Assembly: GCA_025060275.1 (NCBI GenBank)
Contig: JANXCJ010000019.1
Coordinates: forward strand, 1 to 20,624
Origin: Bacteroidia bacterium
GTDB taxonomy: Bacteria; Bacteroidota; Bacteroidia; SpSt-205
DNA length: 20,624 bases
Direction of reading: 5' to 3'
Made by a program: the position numbers and the translations under genes
The notes under the pieces: generated by a model
The model's input: only the letters and a program-made list of their open reading frames with translations
Databases searched by the model: none
Told to the model about the DNA's origin: nothing
Part shown: positions 1-7,150 of the stretch, in pieces
Layout of the letters: every line of letters begins with the position of its first letter
Position numbering within the stretch: the first letter of the stretch is position 1

Positions 1-699
1 TAGGTGCTCTGGGGCTATGCCTATCCCCTCATCTTGAATACAAAACTTCACGTTCTTGCCATCAGGAGAAAGGTTCCAGTTCACAGTAACTGTACGATTT
101 TCAGGACTGTACTGGATGGCATTTTCTAGGAGATTTTTGAGAATCTTCCGCAGGGCAAAGGGATCAGCCTCCACGGATAAGTCTTGCAGATGATGTGGAG
201 GACGCTTCAAGGAAATCCCTTTTGTGCGAGCTAAAGGCTCCAGCTCACTCCATACTTCCTCTAAAAGAGGATATAGAGGGGTAGGTTCAGGTTGAATAAG
301 CCACCCTCCACTCTCTATCTGAGCTAGTAGGAGGATATCCTGCACCAAAGAGTTCATTCGGTGAATCTGGGCAAGAGACTTCTCCAAGAAGGGAAGTAAA
401 ACTTCCTTGTCTTGCCATGCTCCTTGCACAAGCGTGTCCAGGTAACCCAGTAGAATAGCTAAAGGCGTCTTAAGTTCGTGGGAGACAGCTGTTATGAACC
501 CCTGCTGCGCTTGAGAAGCAATTTCTTGCCGGCGAAGGCGATTCAAAAGAGCTTGAAGGGCGCTTTCCCAGTGCGGGCTTCCTACCAGCTGAACGATTTT
601 CCTTTCTAATCTTTTTCGCCTCACATGCTCATATACCCCCCATGCTGTCATTAAGGCAGCTATTAGCCCAAGGATTACTCCTATAACTAGGCACACCAC
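1..699 (-). CDS. Membrane sensor histidine kinase, partial (C-terminus beyond left edge)
   Basis: This is the N-terminal 233 codons of a PhoR-like sensor kinase; the reading frame is open through base 1. A single membrane helix spans about residues 3-22 and is followed by a basic stretch (RRKRLERK). The HisKA dimerisation and phosphorylation helix carries the H-box SHELKTPLA with the phospho-accepting His at residue 74. The HATPase domain begins with the N-box (LLENAIQYSP, about 190-199) and the G1 box DEGIG (223-227); the rest of the ATP lid is outside the window. There is essentially no extracytoplasmic sensor domain, so the input is either intramembrane or from a partner. I chose the GTG at 699, with a second GTG at 696. 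An ATG at 651 would remove the membrane helix. The gene starts 2 nt after the stop of the SPFH gene, so the two are probably co-transcribed. The response regulator, if linked, is outside the window. Confidence 0.9.
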   Translation of the reverse strand, partial: MVCLVIGVILGLIAALMTAWGVYEHVRRKRLERKIVQLVGSPHWESALQALLNRLRRQEIASQAQQGFITAVSHELKTPLAILLGYLDTLVQGAWQDKEVLLPFLEKSLAQIHRMNSLVQDILLLAQIESGGWLIQPEPTPLYPLLEEVWSELEPLARTKGISLKRPPHHLQDLSVEADPFALRKILKNLLENAIQYSPENRTVTVNWNLSPDGKNVKFCIQDEGIGIAPEHL

Positions 700-701
700 T
701 T

Positions 702-1715
702 TTAGAGACGGCTCAGGAGTTCTTTTTTCTTTACCTCAAACTCTTCTTCCGTCAGAATACCGGCATTTTTGAGATCTGCTAATTCCTTGAGCGTTTGGAG
801 AATTTGGGCTCGTTCTTCGGCGGAAACCTTGGGAGTATTTATCTGCTCTTGCATTTGCTGAGCCATTTGCATTCCCATGCTCATCTGCAGGGCAGCACTG
901 GTAAGACCGCTCCCTCCTTCCTTTTCTAAGGCTTGACCTGCCTGAAATTGAAGAAATCGTCCCATGTCTGGTACTTCTTGGGACATCCCTACCTTTCTTC
1001 GTAGCTTCCTCAGCTCCAAGTCCTGCTCTAATAGCTGCTTTTGAATCTCCTCGGGCAGAGTTACACTTTCTACCAAGAATCGTGTTACTTCTAAGCCTAC
1101 CCGCTCAAACTCTGGCTTTAGAAGAGGGAGTAGAACTTCGCCCAGCTGATTAGCTTGTGCATTAATCTCCATAAGCGTGCGACCTGACTGTTTGAGGGCA
1201 TTGGAGAAATAGGTGACCACTAAACTTCGGAATCCACCTTCCAGAAACTCTTCAATAGTAACAACAGGGTCTGTCCCAGCGAATTCCCGAAAGAAGGTCG
1301 CCGCATCCCTTATTCGCATGGCAAAAGTACCAAAAGCGCGTAGAGGCACGAGGCTGAGCTCTGGGTCCTGCACCATCACGGGCTGTTGTGTGCCCCAGCG
1401 AAGCCCTTGAAATTCCCTCGTGCTTACAAAATACACGTCCACTTTGAAAGGGGATTCAAAACCATACTTCCACCCTCTAAGGTCCGACAATATGGGCATA
1501 TTGCGGGTGGTAAGTTCATGTCTACCGGGCCCGTATACATCTGCTAATTTGCCTTCATTTACCAGTAGGGCAACCTGGGACTCTCTCACAGTGAGTTGAG
1601 CCCCCATCTTGATCTCTCTATCTTCATCAGGAAATTTCCAGATAAGGGTGTTGCGGGTTTCATCCACCCACTCAATAATCTCTATAAGTTGACGACGCAG
1701 AAATGAGAATACCAT
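702..1715 (-). CDS. SPFH (Band-7-like) domain protein with C-terminal SHOCT domain
   Basis: A 337-residue protein with the YdjI-type or 'virion core protein-like' SPFH architecture. The SPFH region covers about residues 25-245: the VRESQVALLVNEGKLADVY strand region, PGRHEL, then a helical stretch ending in an E/R/K-rich segment. A Met/Gln-rich linker (MSMGMQMAQQMQEQ) follows. The last roughly 33 residues form a SHOCT domain (LKELADLKNAGILTEEEF...KKKELLSRL). Proteins of this family assemble on membranes or bind peptides, and SHOCT domains support oligomerisation. The cellular role is not established, and I see no signal peptide or membrane helix. The start is ATG at 1715. A TACTTTTG promoter box (1720-1727, minus strand) lies 4 nt upstream, in the short gap after aroK, so it probably heads its own unit with the downstream histidine kinase. 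Confidence 0.85.
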   Translation of the reverse strand: MVFSFLRRQLIEIIEWVDETRNTLIWKFPDEDREIKMGAQLTVRESQVALLVNEGKLADVYGPGRHELTTRNMPILSDLRGWKYGFESPFKVDVYFVSTREFQGLRWGTQQPVMVQDPELSLVPLRAFGTFAMRIRDAATFFREFAGTDPVVTIEEFLEGGFRSLVVTYFSNALKQSGRTLMEINAQANQLGEVLLPLLKPEFERVGLEVTRFLVESVTLPEEIQKQLLEQDLELRKLRRKVGMSQEVPDMGRFLQFQAGQALEKEGGSGLTSAALQMSMGMQMAQQMQEQINTPKVSAEERAQILQTLKELADLKNAGILTEEEFEVKKKELLSRL

Positions 1716-1719
1716 GAAG

Positions 1720-1727
1720 CAAAAGTA
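1720..1727 (-). promoter_or_regulatory. Bacteroidota -7 box TACTTTTG for the SPFH-kinase unit
   Basis: Exact match to TAnnTTTG on the minus strand, 4 nt before the ATG at 1715. No clear TTTG element is seen at the -33 distance. The spacing implies a leaderless mRNA. Confidence 0.6.
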
Positions 1728-1737
1728 GTGAAAATTC

Positions 1738-2283
1738 CTAACTTCTATGCTCAGTTAGAGCCTCGGCTAAGAGTGGACAACTTAGCCGAGAAGCTATCCA
1801 TCTGAGTATGAGAGGCTCAGGAATTAGAGATAAGGACCAGTGTAGATCAGCTTCACGGTAGGCAGCGCGACGAGATTCAAACAACATCCTCCATTCATCA
1901 GGAGTTTTTCCTGAGAGGATTGGGCGGTCTCTTTTATGGTTTCTAACCTGCCTTAGCCACCATTCTAAAGGAGGATCCAACCATATTGTGTATCCTTCTT
2001 TTCGCATCAGAGTCATCGCTCCACCTTGCAAAGGGAAGCCACCTCCTACCGCCCATATTCCCTGATGGGCTTCTTCAAGGAGTTGAGAAAAAACCTGAGC
2101 CTCTATTTTGCGAAACTCAGTCTCTCCCAGTTGAAACCATTCCATAATGGAGCGAGCCGTCCGTCGCTCTATCTCCACATCCGTATCTATAAAGTTTACC
2201 TGCAACTTTTCAGCCCACTTACGCCCTAAAGTGCTTTTGCCCGTAAGTGGAAGACCCACTAAAAAAATGCGTGGCGGTCTCAA
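1738..2283 (-). CDS. aroK: Shikimate kinase
   Basis: Phosphorylates shikimate at O3 using ATP in the chorismate (aromatic amino acid) pathway; cytosolic. The protein has 181 residues, within the family's usual 160-190. Visible motifs are the Walker A GLPLTGKST (residues 10-18), the DTD shikimate-binding and Mg motif (D33, D35), Arg58 in GETEFRKIE, the Walker B-like GGG loop (AVGGGFP, about 78-84), the lid Arg in DRPIL, and a late Arg in SRRAAYREAD. The start codon is TTG at 2283. It overlaps the porD stop codon (TTGA), and no ATG lies between there and the P-loop. It is the last gene of the pntAA-aroK run. The residues within the P-loop (LPLT rather than the common MGSG type) are within known variation. 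Confidence 0.93.
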   Translation of the reverse strand: MRPPRIFLVGLPLTGKSTLGRKWAEKLQVNFIDTDVEIERRTARSIMEWFQLGETEFRKIEAQVFSQLLEEAHQGIWAVGGGFPLQGGAMTLMRKEGYTIWLDPPLEWWLRQVRNHKRDRPILSGKTPDEWRMLFESRRAAYREADLHWSLSLIPEPLILRWIASRLSCPLLAEALTEHRS

Positions 2284-3176
2284 CGCTCTTCTTCTTGAAG
2301 GAGATTTTCATACACAGTGAGGTTATTAGGGTCCAATATCTTCATGTTCGCTACAAAGCGCTGCTTCTGCTCAGGCATGGAACGACGAAAGGCTTGCATA
2401 AGTTCTGTACCCTTTGTATCTACGAAAAGGCGGATTAGAGTACTATTAGGATTTTCCTGGCTAAACTTCACCATCTCTTGAATGACTTGCAAAAGAACCT
2501 CACGGGCGCCTTGGGGGTCCTTATACATTTTATCCAAACCTTCTCTATGGTAGCGATAAATTAGTCCATGATAAGCTTTGTAGCTCGTGTTTAGCAGATT
2601 CTCTAAGAGCCAATAGCGCGATCTAAGAAAATTTCCCATGGGCTGCCAGCCAGGCTCAGAACTATTCGCAGCAGCCAAGTTTAGAATATTTTGTGCTTTC
2701 TGAAAGAAGGGTATTCCTGCCTCCAGACCGAAGCTATTATAGTCCATTCCTAAAATCATGTAAGCATAAAAATTCAGAAGAGATGTAAGATTGTCTATGT
2801 AAGCATTTTCGGAAAATTGGAGAGTCTGTGTAGCATTATATTCAAATCTTAAGTCAGGGTCGTTGAAGTTGAATGTCAGGGTTTCGTATGTACTGCCATA
2901 TACGGGACGAATAGCTTGTACTTGCATAGTGCCCTCAAACCGAGTGGGGCTCGGAAGAGCTGTAATAACGATATTGATGAGGCACTTGATACGTTCATTA
3001 GGCGCAAAGATGTCATTTGAGAAGCGGTTATTACTAAGATACTGTGTGATGTCTTGCTGAAGCTGCTGCAAGATAGTACGGTCAATCCCCTGAATCCCCG
3101 GCGCCTGAATATTCACTACAGGGATAAGTTCCTGTGCGCTAAGAAGAAGTATTAGGCACCCTACCAGCCATCGCAT
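2280..3176 (-). CDS. porD: PorD/DUF4835 family periplasmic protein (type IX secretion associated)
   Basis: A DUF4835 protein, called PorD in type IX secretion annotations. It is conserved in Bacteroidota beside coaBC, and its molecular role is poorly defined. A signal peptide (MRWLVGCLILLLSAQ) is followed by the family's opening block: 'QEL..VVNIQ', an 'IQGIDRTILQQLQQDITQYL' region, then 'NERIKCLINIVIT'. Later blocks with 'FNDPDLRFEY', 'LTSLLNFYAYMILGMDYNSF' and the 'YHREGLDKMYKDPQGAREVLLQ' segment also fit the family. I chose the ATG at 3176 (298 aa). An upstream in-frame TTG at 3206 would add ten residues ahead of the signal peptide and lengthen the overlap. Even with this start it overlaps the end of coaBC by 38 nt and ends on the aroK start codon, so translational coupling is likely. 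Family assignment is firm; the PorD name and secretion role rest on remembered annotation. Confidence 0.85.
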   Translation of the reverse strand: MRWLVGCLILLLSAQELIPVVNIQAPGIQGIDRTILQQLQQDITQYLSNNRFSNDIFAPNERIKCLINIVITALPSPTRFEGTMQVQAIRPVYGSTYETLTFNFNDPDLRFEYNATQTLQFSENAYIDNLTSLLNFYAYMILGMDYNSFGLEAGIPFFQKAQNILNLAAANSSEPGWQPMGNFLRSRYWLLENLLNTSYKAYHGLIYRYHREGLDKMYKDPQGAREVLLQVIQEMVKFSQENPNSTLIRLFVDTKGTELMQAFRRSMPEQKQRFVANMKILDPNNLTVYENLLQEEER

Positions 3177-4368
3177 CCGCAATAAATATAAGCATTTTTT
3201 TAGCAATAACAGCTTTAGAAGCTAAAGGTATGTTATACTGATGCCCCCATCGGCTCAAGAGCGTGATAGAATTAGTAGAGACGCTCATACCTGTATTCGC
3301 AGAAATAGGATTGAAGGCTATCCAGTCTGCTTTCTTTTTGAAAACCTTTTCTTGGGCATAGTGTATCTCACCCTCGTTCTCTAAAGCGAAACCTATCAGA
3401 ACTTGAGAGGGCTTCTTGTGAGCACCTGCCCAGGCAAGGATATCAGCTGTTGGGACTAACTCAATGTGAACAGACTCTTTAGCTTTTTTGCGCTTACCTT
3501 CAAATTTCTCTGCAAATTTATAATCACTTACCGCGGCAGTGAATAAAATCCAATCGTATCTTTCATATATTTGCTGAAAAGACTTCATCATATCCTCTGC
3601 AGCTAAGGCAGGTGTGATCCGAAGTATTCCCTTTGGAAAGCGCACCTCTAAGTGTGCTGCGAGAATATGAATTTCCTCTGCCCCTAAGGCGTAGGCAGCT
3701 TCTGCGAGAGCCAAGGCCATCCGACCAGTGGAGCCATTAGAGAGAAAACGCACACTATCCCAGCTCTCCCGAGTAGCTCCTGCAGTTATAAGTATTCTTT
3801 TGCCCTTTAGAAGAGGGGGACTTAGCGCTCGTTCTACAGCCCATAGGATACGGGTAGGAGCTGCCAAACGTCCCTTCCCTATCCCTCCACTGGCAAGGAA
3901 TCCTTTTCCGGGGGGTATTATAAACACACCAGAGCGCTTCTGGAGAAGACGAATGTTAGCCTGTACAGCAGGGTGAAAATACATATTCTCTTCCATGGCA
4001 GGTGCTATCAGGACAGGCTTGCGTGTAGCTAAAAAGACCGCTGAGAGAAGATCATCACAGAGCCCTCGGGCTAACTTAGCAATGGTATGGGCCGTGATAG
4101 GAGCTATCAGAATAGCATCAACCTGAGTAGCTAAGGCTATATGTTGAATCCACTTGTCTGCCCTTTCTCCTGTACTCTTTACGCTCCACATGTCTTCCAG
4201 AACGGGACGCCTCGTAAGTACCTCTAAGACCAGGGGAGACACAAAAGCTTTTGCCCCACGAGTAAGAACCACCGTTACTTCATGACCTCGTTTCTGGAGC
4301 GCACGAACTAAGAAGGGTGCCTTATAGGCGGCAATACTACCAGTAACGCCCAGGAGTATATGGGCCAA
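3139..4368 (-). CDS. coaBC: Bifunctional phosphopantothenoylcysteine decarboxylase / phosphopantothenate-cysteine ligase
   Basis: The fused CoaBC enzyme joins cysteine to 4'-phosphopantothenate and then decarboxylates it to 4'-phosphopantetheine (coenzyme A synthesis; FMN-dependent; cytosol). The CoaC flavoprotein domain covers about residues 1-180. It has the FMN loop GVTGSIAAYKAP at the N-terminus, the catalytic His in IQHIALA, and the PAM motif (APAMEENMYFHP), where Glu replaces the classical Asn. The CoaB domain (about 188-400) starts with ITAGATRESWDSVRFLSNGSTGRM and includes the 'FTAAVSDY' and 'FNPIS' blocks. The length of 409 is normal. No ATG is available. The only plausible start is TTG at 4368, one codon after the rpoZ stop and in the same frame (TAA GCT TTG). 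It is fourth from last in the operon-like run and overlaps porD. Confidence 0.95.
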   Translation of the reverse strand: MAHILLGVTGSIAAYKAPFLVRALQKRGHEVTVVLTRGAKAFVSPLVLEVLTRRPVLEDMWSVKSTGERADKWIQHIALATQVDAILIAPITAHTIAKLARGLCDDLLSAVFLATRKPVLIAPAMEENMYFHPAVQANIRLLQKRSGVFIIPPGKGFLASGGIGKGRLAAPTRILWAVERALSPPLLKGKRILITAGATRESWDSVRFLSNGSTGRMALALAEAAYALGAEEIHILAAHLEVRFPKGILRITPALAAEDMMKSFQQIYERYDWILFTAAVSDYKFAEKFEGKRKKAKESVHIELVPTADILAWAGAHKKPSQVLIGFALENEGEIHYAQEKVFKKKADWIAFNPISANTGMSVSTNSITLLSRWGHQYNIPLASKAVIAKKMLIFIADAMAGRVPNTSS

Positions 4369-4371
4369 AGC

Positions 4372-4731
4372 TTAACTGGAAGAGTTAGGCACCTTTTCGT
4401 TCAGCTTCTCCCAGATAGCGATGAGCGTGGGCTTAGGAAGTGAGCGGTAAAGTTCTACCCATTGTCGTATTTCTGCCTGTAGCTCCCGCATGGAGGTCTC
4501 ATCGCGCTGGGCTATATCTTCCTGCACATCAAGCTCTTTTAGCTTCTCTCTGAGCTCCCCTGTCAGCTCTGCCAGAATATTCTCAGCTCGCCGACTGATA
4601 TCAGAAACGACTTCATATATATTTCCTGTGGGAGAGTGAAGCAACAGGTCTTTTATAGGGAGTGGTTCTATCTCCTGCGGTACTTTCAACCGCTCAGCGA
4701 GGGACACGTAGTATTCTCTGCGTGTGCTCAT
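4372..4731 (-). CDS. rpoZ: DNA-directed RNA polymerase omega subunit (Bacteroidota type)
   Basis: Small core polymerase subunit that assists beta-prime folding and assembly. It is identified by two family blocks: the central SPTGNIYEVVSDISRRAENI and the C-terminal YRSLPKPTLIAIWEKL, both typical of Bacteroidota omega. Its place between bamD and coaBC is also the conserved one. The classical MARVT N-terminus of proteobacterial omega is absent, as expected. The ATG at 4731 gives 119 residues and overlaps the bamD end by 38 nt. An in-frame GTG at 4707 would give about 111 residues, a shorter overlap, and the PTGNIYE block at about residue 26, closer to the usual family spacing. Either start is possible. 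Its stop is followed in frame, one codon later, by the coaBC start. Confidence 0.88.
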   Translation of the reverse strand: MSTRREYYVSLAERLKVPQEIEPLPIKDLLLHSPTGNIYEVVSDISRRAENILAELTGELREKLKELDVQEDIAQRDETSMRELQAEIRQWVELYRSLPKPTLIAIWEKLNEKVPNSSS

Positions 4732-5482
4732 ATTGATTTCTGAGAGATTGCAGGTATTTACTATCTGGGTATTCTTTTACAAAGATATGATAAAACTCTT
4801 CTGCCTCTTGAAATCGTGGAAGTTGCTTTTCCTCTACGCTACGCTCCGCCATTAGGAAAGCTGCCATAGCTCTTTTATAGGTAGCTTCTTCACGTAGGTC
4901 CGCCTGAGTAGCTTGACTGAGAAAATCTGTATAAAGCACAGTTGCAGCTCTATAGCGACCTATCTTGTAAAAAACCTCTGCTGCATGGAATGCCTTGAGC
5001 TCTAATTTCCTATATAGCTCTTTCAACATCTTTTCTGCCTCTTGTGTGCGAGAACTCTGCGGGTACAAAGTAAGATAGACTTGTAGCTTGTCTATAGCTC
5101 GCTTAGTTTCCCGCTGATCCAGGTCATAGTCAGCAGAAAGGCGATAATTCATAAGTGCCTGCATGAACAGAGCTTCCTCTGCACGAGGGCTGAGAGGGTA
5201 TTCCTCAACGAGCTGCCCGAAGTATCGCTCTGCCGCATAATAATCCTTCATATGCATTCTTGCAAGGGCTAAATGATAAAGCACCTCCGCTGCTCTTACG
5301 TTTCCCCGGTAAATATTTACCAGCTCTTCCATTAGCTGAGAGGCAGATTCATACTGCTTACGGCGAAAATATCCAAAAGCAGCGGAGTCTCGATCTGCCA
5401 GACTCTTACTTTTTGCTAATTTTCTATAGGGATCACAACTGATAATACACAGAGTTACCGATGATAGCAATAAAAGACGCAT
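4694..5482 (-). CDS. bamD: Outer membrane protein assembly factor BamD (lipoprotein, TPR)
   Basis: Lipoprotein of the BAM complex, which inserts beta-barrel proteins into the outer membrane from the periplasmic side. The N-terminus is a lipoprotein signal (MRLLLLSSVTLCIISC), giving a mature protein that begins at Cys16. The rest is tetratricopeptide-like helical repeats, for example FGYFRRKQYESASQLMEELV, VLYHLALARMHMKDYYAAER and FYHIFVKEYPDSKYL, as in the YfiO/BamD family. At 262 residues it is near the usual size. It starts 1 nt after the pntB stop and overlaps rpoZ by 38 nt. The position before rpoZ-coaBC-porD is the conserved Bacteroidota arrangement. The upstream transhydrogenase genes look like a local addition to this cluster. 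Confidence 0.9.
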   Translation of the reverse strand: MRLLLLSSVTLCIISCDPYRKLAKSKSLADRDSAAFGYFRRKQYESASQLMEELVNIYRGNVRAAEVLYHLALARMHMKDYYAAERYFGQLVEEYPLSPRAEEALFMQALMNYRLSADYDLDQRETKRAIDKLQVYLTLYPQSSRTQEAEKMLKELYRKLELKAFHAAEVFYKIGRYRAATVLYTDFLSQATQADLREEATYKRAMAAFLMAERSVEEKQLPRFQEAEEFYHIFVKEYPDSKYLQSLRNQYEHTQRILRVPR

Positions 5483-5483
5483 G

Positions 5484-6866
5484 TTACACTTCTTTCAGGG
5501 CCTGGGTTAGAGACTCAAGGCTTTTTCGTGCATCACCGAAAAGCATATAAGTGTTGGGCTGATAAAAAAGCTCATTTTCCACACCTGCAAAGCCGGGGTT
5601 CATAGACCGCTTGAGTACTACAACCGTTTTTGCCTTATCTACATCTAAGATAGGCATGCCGTAGAGGGGGCTATTTTGGTCTTTACGAGCTGCGGGATTG
5701 ACTACATCATTAGCTCCAATAACAAGAGCTACATCCACTTGAGGAAAGTCAGGATTTATGCGCTCCATTTCATATAGCTTCTCATAAGGAATATCCGCCT
5801 CTGCTAAAAGTACATTCATATGTCCTGGCATGCGGCCTGCAACAGGATGAATAGCAAAGCGGGTCTCTACACCCTTTTCACTCAAGGCATCTACGAGCTT
5901 CTTAACGGCATGCTGAGCCTGCGCCACAGCCATTCCATAGCCCGGCACAATCACCACCTCCTTCGCATAGCTGAGCATGAGTGCTACATCTTCAGCTGTA
6001 GTAGAACGCACTGTCCTGTCTCCTGACCCTCCGGAAGACACCTCAGCCCCCACAGCCCCAAAAAGAACATTCCATAGGGAACGATTCATCGCACGAGACA
6101 TAATCTGAGTAAGGATGAGCCCTGAAGCCCCTACGAGGGTACCTGCAATGATGAGCAGGTAGTTATTGAGCACAAAGCCTGTAGCAGCCGCTGCCAATCC
6201 AGAAAGAGAGTTGAGGAAAGCCACTATAACGGGCATATCTGCCCCGCCTATGGGCAGAGTGATCCAAAACCCTAGCAGAAAAGAAGCTATTGAAAGCACA
6301 TACATTCCAGCAATCTCCCCCTTAGTGAGGGAAAAGTAGGCAGTGGCCCCTAAGCTCAGAAGGAAAAGAAGTAGGCTCTGGTAATGGTGGGCAGGCAAAA
6401 GGAAAGGACGCCCACTAATGAGTTCTTGTAGTTTAGCAAAAGCGATAAGGCTACCCGTGAAGGTTACACTTCCTATCACGATGCTTAGTCCGATTGTCGT
6501 TAGAGAGAAAGCAGATAGGAAAGAAAGAGTATTTGTTAGGAGCTCTTTAGCAGCCTCCGCGCTAGCTACGAGAGCCGAAGCTGCCCCACCAAAGCCATTC
6601 AGCAAAGCTACCATCTGGGGCATAGCCGTCATTTTGACTTTGAGCGCTAGCCATGCCCCCACTAAGCTCCCTAAAACTAAGCCTATCAGTATCCACTCAT
6701 ATCGTATAATACTCTTGTAAAACAGGGTAGCTACAATGCCTCCCAGCATTCCTAAAGCGCCTATCAGATTGCCTAAGCGAGCAGTACTGGGAGAATTTAG
6801 AAGCTTGATAGCTATGATAAAGGCTATAGAAGCAAAAAGGTAAGCTACCTGAATGAGACTTTCCAT
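5484..6866 (-). CDS. pntB: NAD(P) transhydrogenase subunit beta
   Basis: Membrane subunit plus NADP(H)-binding domain (dIII) of the proton-translocating transhydrogenase, which uses the proton gradient to transfer hydride from NADH to NADP+. The first roughly 270 residues hold about eight or nine membrane helices with family landmarks (GGIVATLFYKSI, LLNGFGGAASALVASAE, IGGADMPVIVAFLNSLSGLAAAATGF). The C-terminal dIII domain (about 290-460) has the nucleotide-binding loop VIVPGYGMAVAQAQHAV, then HPVAGRMPGHMNVLLAEA, then VALVIGANDVVNPAA and ILDVDKAKTVVVLKRSMNPGFAG. The length of 460 is typical. It starts 2 nt after the pntAB stop. Inference: this supplies NADPH for biosynthesis. Confidence 0.96.
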   Translation of the reverse strand: MESLIQVAYLFASIAFIIAIKLLNSPSTARLGNLIGALGMLGGIVATLFYKSIIRYEWILIGLVLGSLVGAWLALKVKMTAMPQMVALLNGFGGAASALVASAEAAKELLTNTLSFLSAFSLTTIGLSIVIGSVTFTGSLIAFAKLQELISGRPFLLPAHHYQSLLLFLLSLGATAYFSLTKGEIAGMYVLSIASFLLGFWITLPIGGADMPVIVAFLNSLSGLAAAATGFVLNNYLLIIAGTLVGASGLILTQIMSRAMNRSLWNVLFGAVGAEVSSGGSGDRTVRSTTAEDVALMLSYAKEVVIVPGYGMAVAQAQHAVKKLVDALSEKGVETRFAIHPVAGRMPGHMNVLLAEADIPYEKLYEMERINPDFPQVDVALVIGANDVVNPAARKDQNSPLYGMPILDVDKAKTVVVLKRSMNPGFAGVENELFYQPNTYMLFGDARKSLESLTQALKEV

Positions 6867-6868
6867 CT

Positions 6869-7147
6869 TTATCGGCGCTTAAACATCTTCAGCATCCGGT
6901 CAGTAACGAGAAAGCCACCTACTACATTCAAAGTAGCTAAGATGACTGCAAGGGTCCCTAAAAGGGTGGTAAAGGGCGTAGATGCCTCTCCTGCAACTAC
7001 TAAAGCACCTATAATCGTTATGCCTGAAATGGCATTGGAGCCCGACATGAGAGGTGTGTGAAGAATAGGGGGCACCTTACTAATCAGCTCAAAACCCAAG
7101 AATACAGAAAGCGTAAATACAAATACGGTGAAAAGTACCTCTGTCAT
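6869..7147 (-). CDS. pntAB: NAD(P) transhydrogenase subunit alpha, membrane part
   Basis: A 92-residue membrane subunit equal to the C-terminal membrane part of E. coli PntA, encoded separately as in many bacteria with a three-gene transhydrogenase. Three hydrophobic helices are visible (about residues 3-22, 38-53 and 60-82). The conserved segment P-P-I-L-H-T-P-L-M-S-G-S-N-A-I-S-G-I lies between the first two. It sits between pntAA and pntB with gaps of 2-3 nt and no room for separate promoters. It must assemble with PntB to form the proton channel. Confidence 0.95.
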   Translation of the reverse strand: MTEVLFTVFVFTLSVFLGFELISKVPPILHTPLMSGSNAISGITIIGALVVAGEASTPFTTLLGTLAVILATLNVVGGFLVTDRMLKMFKRR

Positions 7148-7150
7148 AAG

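Noticed and set aside
1213..1410. Antisense open frames inside the SPFH, pnt, rpe and other genes
   Set aside because: They are shadows of well-supported genes on the opposite strand or in another frame.
3177..3206. Upstream TTG start of porD
   Set aside because: The ATG at 3176 gives a standard signal peptide and a shorter overlap with coaBC.
3139..4395. Shared C-terminal VPN(T/S)SS ends of CoaBC and RpoZ, as a possible duplication
   Set aside because: Similarity covers only about six residues and does not extend in the DNA; likely chance.
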